Shown in pieces: positions 17,354-25,013 of a DNA stretch of 39,229 bases (position 1 is its first letter; the number at the start of each line of letters is the position of its first letter). The notes under the pieces are model-generated. The model worked only from the letters and a program-made list of their open reading frames with translations, was not told the origin of the DNA and searched no databases. This DNA comes from Bacillota bacterium (GTDB lineage Bacteria > Bacillota > Limnochordia > DTU087). The stretch is taken from assembly GCA_012799135.1 (NCBI GenBank), contig JAAZLW010000138.1:1-39229 (forward strand), written 5' to 3'. The position numbers and the translations under genes were made by a program.

Positions 17354-18517
17354 TTGAAGCAGATCAATATTGGTTTGATTGGGTACAAGTTCATGGGAAA
17401 AGCCCATAGCCACGCGTACAAGGATGTTGGGATGTTTTTTGATCTGCCGGCACAGCCGGTGATGAAGGCTTTGTGCGGACGAGATGAGGCAGGAGTCAAA
17501 GAGGCGGCTGCCAAGTTTGGATGGGAATCCTACGAGACTTCATGGGAGGCTTTGCTCCAAAGAGAGGATATCGATCTAGTAGACATTACAGCCCCTAGCA
17601 ATGTTCATCGGGAGATAGTGGAAGCGGCAGCCCAAGCAGGCAAACATGTTTTCTGCGAGAAACCACTGGCACTGAATCTGGAAGACTCCATCGCCATGTG
17701 GCGGGCAGTGGAAAAGGCCGGTGTTAAGCACATGGTTGGTTTCAACTATCGACGGGCGCCGGCCGTTCAGTTGGCTAAGCGATTGATTGATGAAGGTGCC
17801 ATTGGCCAGATTCGACACTTCCGGGGCACCTATTTGCAGGATTTCATCGTGGACCCCGATTTCCCATTGGTTTGGCGTCTGCAGCGAGAAATAGCGGGTT
17901 CTGGTCCCTTGGGTGATTTAGCTTCCCATGTGATCGACCTTGCCCATTTTTTGGTGGGGGACATAGCGGAAGTCGTTGGTATGGAAAAGACTTTCATCAA
18001 GGAGCGGCCAGTGCCGAGTTCGATGACAGGGCTTAGTGCCACCAGCACCGGTAGTGCTATGGAGAAGGTCACTGTGGAGGATGCATCCAATTTCTTGTTC
18101 CAGTTTGATAACGGAGCCCTAGGTAGTCTGGAAGCGAGCCGCATGTGTCCAGGCCACAAAAACGATCTGACCTTTGAGATCAATGGCAGTGAAGGTTCTG
18201 TGTGTTTTGGCTTGGAGAGGATGAATGAACTACGGTTCTTCTCCCGCAGCGACGCATCCCATGCCCAGGGATTCCGCACTATACAGGTGACTGAGCCGGA
18301 GCATGCCTATCTGGAAGCCTGGTGGCCACCTGGACATATCATCGGCTATGAGCATACTTTTGTTCATGAAGTGAAAGACCTAATCGAGGCCATTATCGCA
18401 GATAGGATGCCGCAACCCAGTTTTGCTGATGGCGCCAAGTGCCAAGCCGTAGTTGACGCAGTTATTGAATCAGCCAAGACTCGCCGTTGGATCAAGGTGC
18501 CAAAGGTGCGTCTATAA
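17354..18517 (+). CDS. Gfo/Idh/MocA family oxidoreductase
   Basis: NAD(P)-dependent sugar or inositol-type dehydrogenase family. The N-terminal Rossmann fold begins NIGLIGYKFMGKAHSHAY, a common variant of the glycine motif. CEKPLALN (~96) carries the catalytic-region EKP lysine, and GDLASHVIDLAHFLVGDI (~190) holds the family Asp/His pair. The C-terminal alpha/beta domain is complete; 387 aa is normal for this family. TTG start with GGGGAGGT (17339-17346). It is transcribed away from SNF2 copy B across a 200-base gap and is followed by a terminator, so it is monocistronic. With no transporter or sugar-pathway neighbour, the substrate cannot be named. Confidence 0.9.
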   Translation: MKQINIGLIGYKFMGKAHSHAYKDVGMFFDLPAQPVMKALCGRDEAGVKEAAAKFGWESYETSWEALLQREDIDLVDITAPSNVHREIVEAAAQAGKHVFCEKPLALNLEDSIAMWRAVEKAGVKHMVGFNYRRAPAVQLAKRLIDEGAIGQIRHFRGTYLQDFIVDPDFPLVWRLQREIAGSGPLGDLASHVIDLAHFLVGDIAEVVGMEKTFIKERPVPSSMTGLSATSTGSAMEKVTVEDASNFLFQFDNGALGSLEASRMCPGHKNDLTFEINGSEGSVCFGLERMNELRFFSRSDASHAQGFRTIQVTEPEHAYLEAWWPPGHIIGYEHTFVHEVKDLIEAIIADRMPQPSFADGAKCQAVVDAVIESAKTRRWIKVPKVRL

Positions 18518-18546
18518 GCTGTGGCCTTGGAAAGGTGAGGAGAGTT

Positions 18547-18587
18547 CCAGAGGGATGGAGAACAGCTCCTTCCCTCTGGCCTTTCTA
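18547..18587 (+). terminator. Terminator after the Gfo/Idh gene
   Basis: CCAGAGGG (18547-18554) pairs perfectly with CCCTCTGG (18572-18579), with an inner GGAG/CTCC extension, followed by the pyrimidine run CCTTTCT. It is modest in T content but well placed 30 bases after the stop codon. Confidence 0.7.
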
Positions 18588-18608
18588 CCCTCTCCAGCGC
18601 GAATACGC

Positions 18609-18637
18609 TAGACAAGAGCCTAGGGCTGATGTATAAT
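18609..18637 (+). promoter_or_regulatory. SigmaA promoter of tRNA-Ala
   Basis: TAGACA (18609-18614), a 17-nt spacer and a perfect TATAAT (18632-18637). Transcription would begin about 6-7 bases before the tRNA 5' end. Confidence 0.85.
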
Positions 18638-18650
18638 GGAAAATGTCCTA

Positions 18651-18726
18651 GGGCCTGTAGCTCAGTTGGGAGAGCGCCGCGTTCGCAACGCGGAGGCCGA
18701 GGGTTCGAATCCCTTCGGGTCCACCA
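18651..18726 (+). tRNA. tRNA-Ala (anticodon CGC)
   Basis: A complete 76-nt cloverleaf with encoded CCA. Acceptor GGGCCTG pairs with CGGGTCC and includes the G3:U70 wobble pair that defines alanine tRNAs. D arm GCTC/GAGC, anticodon stem CCGCG/CGCGG, loop TTCGCAA with anticodon CGC at 18684-18686 (reads GCG), and T arm around GGTTCGAATCC. It has its own promoter and terminator and stands alone. The antisense ORF over it (RRDSNPRPPRCERGALPTEL) is the well-known artefact of translating tRNA on the wrong strand. Confidence 0.97.
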
Positions 18727-18744
18727 TAGAGTTAGACAGGAATA

Positions 18745-18783
18745 GATGCCATGCGTTGAAAGCCGCATGGCATCTGCCTTTTT
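18745..18783 (+). terminator. Terminator of tRNA-Ala transcript
   Basis: A perfect 11-bp stem GATGCCATGCG / CGCATGGCATC (18745-18755 / 18764-18774) with an 8-nt loop, then TGCC and five T. One of the strongest hairpins in the window. Confidence 0.92.
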
Positions 18784-18875
18784 ACTGGAACATCGCATTG
18801 GTCTGGTGAGATTTCCAAATCAAGGGCAGGAGTATAGTTGAAGGCTAAAGAAAATCACCACCAGAGGTGAAGGTT

Positions 18876-20117
18876 GTGAATTGGTGGAAACTATACCTGC
18901 TCATCCTGTTGATGATGGCCCTCTTTTTCCCGGCAAGAGGTATTCATATCGCCTTTTATGCTTTGGCCATAGTGTATTGGGGTGGTGGTTGGCTGTTAAG
19001 GTATGCCTTCCAGCGGATGGAGGTTACCCGCTCTACCGAGCGCACCAGGCTTTTCCTGGGCGAAACAGCACAGATAGCGGTTACCTTCCGCAATCATACC
19101 TTGATTCCCTTAGCTTGGCTTTCTGGATACGAGCACTTACCGGTAGCACTGGAAGCAGGTCGAGCTAAGCGGTGGGTAGTATCCTTGGGGCCGTTGGCTA
19201 CAGCTATTGGTAGCTATTCGATCAGTGGGTCTCAAAGGGGACTATATACTGTGGGGCCTCTGGAGATGACTGTGGGAGAGCCCTTGGGTTTGCATCAATT
19301 TTCCGATATCATTCAATCCTATCATGATATAGTGGTATACCCCCGGATTTTCGCCCTCAAAGAACTGGGATTGCCCTCCAAACTGCCTTATGGGAATATG
19401 CGTACTCGGCAGCCGATTTTCCCAGACCCTGCCCGGTTAGCCGGAGTTCGACAATATCAAGATGGTGATAGTCGCCAATCAATTCATTGGAAGCTGACTG
19501 CCCGAACGGGAGAGTTGCAGGTAAAGCAGTTTCAACACACCGTGGCGGTTGATACGGTGATTTTCCTAAATCTTGACGAAGCGGACTATCTCGTCCATAG
19601 TCTCTACGTCGAGAGTGAATTAGCGATCGAAACAGGCGCGAGTCTGGCTAATTATCTGGCACGATCAGGAGAAACCATCGGGTTGGTCTCCAATGCGCAT
19701 TTGCGGCAACAGAGAGCTGAAGTCGGGCTCAATGAGCCAAAGGAAGCCGCTCTGGCTGAGCTGCCCGCAACGCAACCGACTGTAAGGCTGTTGCCCCGAA
19801 AGGGTATGGCTCAACTGATGCGGATTCTGGAAGCTTTAGCTGCTGCTGAATGTCGTTCGGGACTACCTTTTCCAGAGCTTCTCTCCAATGAGGCGAGGAA
19901 TCTAGCCTGGGGTACAACTCTGCTGGTCGTGACACCCATTGATTCGCCAGAACTAATTGAGGTAGCTCTGGCCTTATTGCGCCTGGGGTACCAACTCTCG
20001 ATCTTTGTGGTAGGTCGTACAGTTCAGCACCCTCAACTATTGTATCGCTCCTCACAAGCCAATCTGCAGCTATTTCGGGTAACCAAAGGCGAGACTATAA
20101 CCTGGGGGATCAGATAG
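18876..20117 (+). CDS. DUF58 domain protein
   Basis: Membrane-associated protein of the DUF58 family, usually encoded with a MoxR ATPase and a DUF4129/transglutaminase protein. Two N-terminal hydrophobic helices (LYLLILLMMALFF, IAFYALAIVYWGGGWLL) precede a beta-rich region. The DUF58 signature is DGDSRQSIHWKLTARTGELQVKQF. A von Willebrand-like fold probably follows (VDTVIFLNLDEADY). The track starts at GTG 18867, which lies inside AGAGGTGA; GTG 18876, 5 nt after that SD, is the better start (413 aa). It heads a DUF58 - DUF4129 - MoxR operon. Cell-envelope or complex-assembly functions are proposed for such clusters; nothing more specific is visible. Confidence 0.87.
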   Translation: MNWWKLYLLILLMMALFFPARGIHIAFYALAIVYWGGGWLLRYAFQRMEVTRSTERTRLFLGETAQIAVTFRNHTLIPLAWLSGYEHLPVALEAGRAKRWVVSLGPLATAIGSYSISGSQRGLYTVGPLEMTVGEPLGLHQFSDIIQSYHDIVVYPRIFALKELGLPSKLPYGNMRTRQPIFPDPARLAGVRQYQDGDSRQSIHWKLTARTGELQVKQFQHTVAVDTVIFLNLDEADYLVHSLYVESELAIETGASLANYLARSGETIGLVSNAHLRQQRAEVGLNEPKEAALAELPATQPTVRLLPRKGMAQLMRILEALAAAECRSGLPFPELLSNEARNLAWGTTLLVVTPIDSPELIEVALALLRLGYQLSIFVVGRTVQHPQLLYRSSQANLQLFRVTKGETITWGIR

Positions 20118-20205
20118 AATAGGATCCTTTAGGGACTTGCGATGTGGAAAAGCACCAAGAGCACCTTGAAGCTGTAGACAAACCGGCGGAGAAAGAAGGG
20201 GCAAA

Positions 20206-21852
20206 ATGCAAGAGAAACATAGCGATGCCGATATAGATAGAATACTCAAATTGGTCAGGCAGCAGGGCCATTGGCTGGAGAGATTCATTCTCCCTGGGCT
20301 AGCCGGTATCTTTACGATTAGCCTATTGGTATTGGCCCGGCAGTACCTGGCTGTTCTTGCTCCTAGGATTACTGTACCCGGTTGGGTAATGATGGTAGGG
20401 GCGATTGCGGCCATCGAAAGCATCTATGCTGCCGGCTTTCATTTGCGGATGCGAACTCCGATGAGCTTGCGAATTGCCGAATTTGCTGTGGTGCTGGGTT
20501 TGGTATATGCAGGGCTGCGGGCCGGGGGAGTAGGACACGAAGCGCCTTTTTTCTCCTCGGTGATCTGGCGTGATCCGCAGATCCTTGTACCACTACTACT
20601 GGTGGCAGGTGCTTGGACTTTGGCAAGAGGCTATGGTCAGACTTTTGTATGGTTAGGAGACATAGCCAGGGAAGTGGGTGACCAGGGAGCTGCCACCTTT
20701 TCCTGGGAAACCGAATCCTATCTCTCAGATTTCCAGGTTAGTAGTGGGCGGGCCCGGGCAGTTGGTTACTTTACCCGCAGATTCCTGTTCTATGTCTGCC
20801 TAGCTTGTCTGTGTAAGGCGGTAATCATTGAAAGTTTTTCAGACAGGCTAGGACCCTTGGTGCATTGGAATAGTATGACTAACGTAGCTACAGTAAGTCT
20901 GCTGGCTTCGGGTATGTTGCTACAAGCCTGTGTGTACCTTTATCGTTTGCGGGTAATCTGGCAAGAAGTGGGGGTGCCGGTGTGTGCTGATTTGCCGCGT
21001 CAGTGGCTATGGAGCAGTCTGGTATCTGTCGGTCTGGTGCTTGTGGTTGCAGTCGTTCTCCCAGCAGGGCTATCACCCCTGAATTTCAGTGACACCATGG
21101 AGATGCTGGCTCGGTGGATGGGGGCAGGGATGGAATTCTCTTTGCCTCAGTCACATCATGATGGTGGCACTGGATATCTATCACCAGCGGCCAGGATGGG
21201 CCCTCCAGAGGTCGGTACGTTCAGCTGGTTGGTAGCCATCCTGTATTTTGCCATGTCGGCTATACTAGTTCTCTTGGCAGTCGGAGCCATAGCTGCGTTG
21301 ATCGGTTTAGTGCTCTTAACGTTCTTCAAGGGCGAGTGGGAGAAGCTGCATGGATTAGCTCGGTTCCCGATCTATATCTACCTTTGGCTGAGGGAGACTG
21401 CCAGGCAGTTAATCAGTTTGCTTGCTGCCGGTGCCAGAAGAGGCCAGCAGCTTTACCGCAGACTGAAAGAAGCAAGACCGACATTGCCGATCGGTAAGGA
21501 TACCGAAAAAATGTTGTCGGAAAGGATGCCTCCTTCAGCTGCTGCACTATATATTCGCCACTTATATGCTTTACTCATAGAAGCTACCGGTCGGTATGGC
21601 CTAGGGCCTCATACCGGTCAAACAGCTCTGGAGTATTCTGTAGGTCTGGGCAGCCGGCTAGATGGGGCCCAGGAAGAGCTGGAATTACTGACTGACTATT
21701 ATCTACAGGCTCGATACAGTAGGTATGGTTTTTCTGCGGGGATTCGGCCGGTTGTCGACAGTCTCTGGAAGAGCGTCATGGCAGCCGTCGACAGGTGGCG
21801 GGAGAAAGAAGTTGCCGAAACAAGCGAGGGCGATGCTGACGAGATTAACTGA
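20206..21852 (+). CDS. DUF4129 polytopic membrane protein
   Basis: A 548-residue protein with about eight membrane helices (from RFILPGLAGIFTISLLVLA to LVLLTFF near ~360) and a cytoplasmic C-terminal DUF4129 domain, recognisable by LYIRHLYALL, TGQTALEYSVGLGSRLD and ELELLTDYYLQARYSRYGFS. In related clusters this domain closes a transglutaminase-like protein. No transglutaminase Cys-His-Asp core is evident here, so only the membrane and DUF4129 parts remain. ATG start with AAGGGG upstream. Its stop overlaps the next start in TGATG, indicating translational coupling with the MoxR gene. Role unknown beyond the cluster association. Confidence 0.8.
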   Translation: MQEKHSDADIDRILKLVRQQGHWLERFILPGLAGIFTISLLVLARQYLAVLAPRITVPGWVMMVGAIAAIESIYAAGFHLRMRTPMSLRIAEFAVVLGLVYAGLRAGGVGHEAPFFSSVIWRDPQILVPLLLVAGAWTLARGYGQTFVWLGDIAREVGDQGAATFSWETESYLSDFQVSSGRARAVGYFTRRFLFYVCLACLCKAVIIESFSDRLGPLVHWNSMTNVATVSLLASGMLLQACVYLYRLRVIWQEVGVPVCADLPRQWLWSSLVSVGLVLVVAVVLPAGLSPLNFSDTMEMLARWMGAGMEFSLPQSHHDGGTGYLSPAARMGPPEVGTFSWLVAILYFAMSAILVLLAVGAIAALIGLVLLTFFKGEWEKLHGLARFPIYIYLWLRETARQLISLLAAGARRGQQLYRRLKEARPTLPIGKDTEKMLSERMPPSAAALYIRHLYALLIEATGRYGLGPHTGQTALEYSVGLGSRLDGAQEELELLTDYYLQARYSRYGFSAGIRPVVDSLWKSVMAAVDRWREKEVAETSEGDADEIN

Positions 21853-22877
21853 TGTGCAGGAAACGGAAGGGAGTGTGCTGGGATTTGAGAGATGAAGCAC
21901 GTGGTGCAACCACATTAGATGTCGAAGCTGTAGCTTCACTTTGTCAACAGATCACAAGGAATGTAGGCCAGGTCATAGTCGGTAAAGCCGATGCTGTGGA
22001 ATTGATGCTCCTGGCTCTGCTCAGTGAAGGCCATGTGTTGGTTGAAGATGTGCCAGGTGTGGGCAAGACTATTCTGGCTCGGGCGATGGCCATATCCTTG
22101 GGGTGTAGTTTTGGGCGGATTCAATGTACTCCTGATCTCCTGCCTTCAGATGTGACCGGTGTTTCAGTCTATGATCCATCAAGTGGGCAATTTGTCTTCC
22201 GCCCTGGCCCGGTAGTGTCACAGATCCTGCTGGCTGATGAGATCAACCGAGCTACACCTAGAACCCAATCGAGCTTGCTGGAGTGCATGGCAGAAGGTCA
22301 GATCACTGTTGATGGCAAGACACGGCGCCTGCCCCGGCCCTTTCTGGTCATGGCTACTCAAAATCCGATCGAGTATGAAGGCACTTTTCCCCTACCTGAG
22401 GCACAGTTGGATCGGTTCTTTCTACGGCTTAAGCTGGGGTATCCCGACGAAACAGAGGAGAGTGAGATCCTCCTACGTCTGCAATATGATCATCCTATCG
22501 ATGCGATCGAGGCTTGCACCGAGCCGGAGACTTTCGTTAGAATGCAAGAGGCCATCAAGGGGATCTATGTTGAGGATTCGGTAAGGGAGTACATTGTCCG
22601 ACTGACCGGAGCAACTCGCCGCCATAGTGATGTGGTCCTAGGAGCAAGCCCCCGAGGTTCGTTGGCTCTGTTTCGGGCAGGCCAAGCCTTGGCAGCATTG
22701 CGGGGTCGTGATTACGTCCTCCCGGATGACATAAAACATGTGGCGATTCCAGTATTAGGTCATCGTCTAATTCTGAAGCCAGAAAGCCAGTTGAGGGGTA
22801 GAGCTCCCGAACACGTAATTCAGGAGCTTCTCCATTCGACAGCTGTTAAGTTCGAAGAGATAGACAATGGAACCTAA
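21852..22877 (+). CDS. MoxR family AAA+ ATPase
   Basis: AAA+ chaperone-like ATPase that activates or assembles partner proteins, often those with von Willebrand/DUF58-type domains. Walker A is VPGVGKTILARAMA, Walker B ILLADEINRATPRTQSSLLE, sensor 1 VMATQNPIEYEGTFPLPEAQ followed by LDRFFLRL, and sensor 2 lies around ASPRGSLALFRAGQALAAL. Length (341 aa) is normal, with a short polar N-terminal extension that may be mis-called. The start overlaps the preceding stop and lacks a clear SD, consistent with coupling. It is last in its operon and converges, with only 7 bases between, on the minus-strand NuoM-like gene. Confidence 0.93.
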   Translation: MCRKRKGVCWDLRDEARGATTLDVEAVASLCQQITRNVGQVIVGKADAVELMLLALLSEGHVLVEDVPGVGKTILARAMAISLGCSFGRIQCTPDLLPSDVTGVSVYDPSSGQFVFRPGPVVSQILLADEINRATPRTQSSLLECMAEGQITVDGKTRRLPRPFLVMATQNPIEYEGTFPLPEAQLDRFFLRLKLGYPDETEESEILLRLQYDHPIDAIEACTEPETFVRMQEAIKGIYVEDSVREYIVRLTGATRRHSDVVLGASPRGSLALFRAGQALAALRGRDYVLPDDIKHVAIPVLGHRLILKPESQLRGRAPEHVIQELLHSTAVKFEEIDNGT

Positions 22878-22884
22878 TTGGCCA

Positions 22885-24327
22885 TCAATTCAGTAGGGGC
22901 ATGATCTGTGTGATGGCAGGCTCGATTACCCCGAGAATCAGCTCACAGCCGCAGCCCAGCAAGAGACTCCCACTCAAGAGCAAGATGGCCGTCATCTTAG
23001 TTCCCAGTGGAGGCGACCGAAAAGTCCTACAGGAGTCAGTGGGTTGGGTGGGTTCCTTTCGGTGGGGCCCCTGCATGATGCCGGCTAGGAACCTAGCATA
23101 ATCAATGGCGATGAAAAAGAGGGCGACGATGATCGCCAAAGACACTCGGGGAAAGCCGCCAGAGGCTGTAGAAAATACAAGCAAGAGGCCAATGAAACCA
23201 GGAAAACCCGGTAGACGTAGTTGTTGAGCAGCTTCCAAACCATAAAGGACTAAAGGCCATCCTTGGAGACTAGTCTGGCCAGATGTCAAGTGAGTCAATG
23301 TGAGAGAGAAGGCCATAGCCGTCCCGAGGGCCAGGAGAGTATAAAGGGAACCGGTGAACGCCTCCATGGTGTTGGAGGCCATCCCCAGAAGCGCAATCCC
23401 TGTATATACCATACTCTGATAGGCCGCCTTCTGATTACGCTCCTCGGCGCCTAAGGCTGCCAATGCGCCGAAAATCAGGTTGACTGCTCCTGCCGCAGCC
23501 AGAACCAGTGTGAAGGCTATCATTGCATCAGGTAAGAGCATCAGGGCAAAGCGCAAGAGGGTATAGACTCCTAGTGGCATAAAACCCCCCATAAGGAGTA
23601 TCCCGGCAGATACAGGCAAATGGCCAATAGTCAGTCTCAACCATATTTGAAAAGGGAAAATAGGAATTCGCAGGGCACACCCGACAAAGATGGCTAGAAA
23701 AACCCACCATTGCGTATTCGGATCCAAATGGGTGATGATGGTATTGGCTAGGTCTTCAGCGGCTAAGGCCGGAGTATCAATCGAGGAGGAGAGGATCAGA
23801 AGACCAACTCCTAGAGCCACAATACTGACTAGGCCAGATAGCAAGTAGGAGCGAGCTGCGGTTAGTTTCTCGGGTTTAGTGGATGGCTCCATCAATAAGT
23901 ATATGGGTACCGTTGTCGCTGCCCAAAACATGAGGAAGAGTACATAGTCCTGTGCCAGAAACCCACCGATGAGGGTAGCTTCCCAGATTAGGAGTAGCAT
24001 GGATTTCTTTTTCAGATTCTCCCCCGGTACCGGCGGGATCAGGTTGACTACAACAGTGAGAAACGTCACCATGGTGATGAATGGAAGGTTAACACCATCG
24101 AGTCTCAATGCATAAGAAACACCTAACGAAGGTATCCATTCTTTTCTTTCCAGGATCGAGAGGATTGGCTCTTGGGCTGAGAACATGGGCCAGGTCAGCA
24201 ATACCATGATCAAAGGCACAAGCGAGACCGCTATGTTTAGCTTATAGAGGAGTTTTTGATTATCCTTCGGTATGAATATCAGCAGTAAAGCTGCGACCCC
24301 CGGGAAAAGCATTAGTGTCGTTAACAC
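22885..24327 (-). CDS. NuoM/MrpD-like antiporter-fold protein lacking proton-path residues
   Basis: Polytopic protein (480 aa, about 13 helices) of the NADH-quinone oxidoreductase subunit M / Mrp antiporter family. The alignment is anchored by DYVLFLMFWAATTVPIYLLM, IPIFPFQIWL and LPGFPGFIG. Compared with E. coli NuoM from memory, the key Glu144 is Ala136, Lys234 is Arg220, Lys265 is Pro251, Glu407 is Leu381, and the two conserved His are Tyr308 and Leu334. The usual HxWLPDAH is QIWLRLTI. Proton pumping by the normal route therefore looks impossible, though the fold is kept. GTG start, AGGAGGT at 7 nt. It follows a small membrane protein gene; no other complex I gene is in the window. Confidence 0.8.
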   Translation of the reverse strand: MLTTLMLFPGVAALLLIFIPKDNQKLLYKLNIAVSLVPLIMVLLTWPMFSAQEPILSILERKEWIPSLGVSYALRLDGVNLPFITMVTFLTVVVNLIPPVPGENLKKKSMLLLIWEATLIGGFLAQDYVLFLMFWAATTVPIYLLMEPSTKPEKLTAARSYLLSGLVSIVALGVGLLILSSSIDTPALAAEDLANTIITHLDPNTQWWVFLAIFVGCALRIPIFPFQIWLRLTIGHLPVSAGILLMGGFMPLGVYTLLRFALMLLPDAMIAFTLVLAAAGAVNLIFGALAALGAEERNQKAAYQSMVYTGIALLGMASNTMEAFTGSLYTLLALGTAMAFSLTLTHLTSGQTSLQGWPLVLYGLEAAQQLRLPGFPGFIGLLLVFSTASGGFPRVSLAIIVALFFIAIDYARFLAGIMQGPHRKEPTQPTDSCRTFRSPPLGTKMTAILLLSGSLLLGCGCELILGVIEPAITQIMPLLN

Positions 24328-24393
24328 AGGGATGACCTCCTGTCATTCTGCAAAATATACACAAAGTGAGCAAGCCGATCTGGGCAAAACACC

Positions 24394-24783
24394 TCACTTC
24401 TTGAAAATGAACCGATACAGGCTTTTGGGGGCTGTATGGGCTGCCAAGAGATACTGCTCGAGATCTCGGTAAAGCTGGATTAAGTGGGTCTCAAACTCAA
24501 TACAGGCAGCGCCAAGAGTATCTAGAGAGGTTATAAATAGATCCACTGCTCCCAGGCCGGTTTTCTTATCCCAGTCAAAGACAACCTTGCCCATACGAGG
24601 CAAGACCACAAGTGGATGCCACACTGTGTGTTTGGTTTGGGCGCCTCGGAACCAACGGTAAAAGAGGTAAACCACGACCATGAGCGAGGTGATGATGCCC
24701 ATAGTTCGCATCGGGTTTGAGGTAAATGACCAATACGTATGGGCAAGAATTGCATCAGTGTTGATTTGCCACAGGACCCGCAT
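24394..24783 (-). CDS. Small membrane protein upstream of NuoM-like gene, possibly NuoL C-terminus-like
   Basis: About 129 aa from ATG 24783, which has AAAGGAG 6 nt upstream; the track start at 24819 has none. One membrane helix (MRTMGIITSLMVVVYLFY) is followed by RWFRGAQTK and an amphipathic region (DKKTGLGAVDLFITSLDTLG, then FETHLIQLYRDLEQYLL). The pattern of a final membrane helix, VDG-like turn, long helix and QTG/QxY-like end recalls the C-terminus of NuoL-type subunits, but this is a weak, by-eye resemblance. It is probably co-transcribed with the NuoM-like gene 66 bases downstream, and the two products may interact. Confidence 0.65.
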   Translation of the reverse strand: MRVLWQINTDAILAHTYWSFTSNPMRTMGIITSLMVVVYLFYRWFRGAQTKHTVWHPLVVLPRMGKVVFDWDKKTGLGAVDLFITSLDTLGAACIEFETHLIQLYRDLEQYLLAAHTAPKSLYRFIFKK

Positions 24784-24856
24784 AACGTCTCCTTTCTCGT
24801 GCAATGCCGGATTTGTCACTGCCTATTAGTAGATGGTTCACCAGAAGCCGTCTTAT

Positions 24857-24872
24857 CCCTGCTAGAGCAGGG
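24857..24872. other. Perfect hairpin CCCTGC-TAGA-GCAGGG
   Basis: A 6-bp perfect stem with a tetraloop in the 230-base gap between the divergent small membrane protein gene and rimO. On the plus strand it is followed by GCCTCTTTGTTT, a poor T-tract. Function uncertain; no promoter could be assigned in this gap on either strand. Confidence 0.35.
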
Positions 24873-24952
24873 GCCTCTTTGTTTGGCGGTCATCAGGAGT
24901 ATACCTGACTGTGCAGGAGTTTGTCGAAACTAGCAGAAGTAGTTAGGGCACC

Positions 24953-24987
24953 AAATCCACCGTTATCTGCTATGGGCTGGTGGATTT
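24953..24987 (+). other. Inverted repeat in rimO leader
   Basis: AAATCCACC (24953-24961) and GGTGGATTT (24979-24987) form a perfect 9-bp stem with a 17-nt loop, ending 26 bases before the proposed rimO TTG start. No T-tract follows, so it is not a normal terminator. It may be a leader structure or protein-binding site. Confidence 0.4.
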
Positions 24988-25013
24988 TGGCCAAAGAAAC
25001 GGGTGAGAGCTGA

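Noticed and set aside
18364-18798. 144-aa minus-strand ORF covering the tRNA
   Set aside because: Contains RRDSNPRPPRCERGALPTEL, the known artefact of translating a tRNA antisense; the tRNA is intact and the rest is antisense to the dehydrogenase gene.
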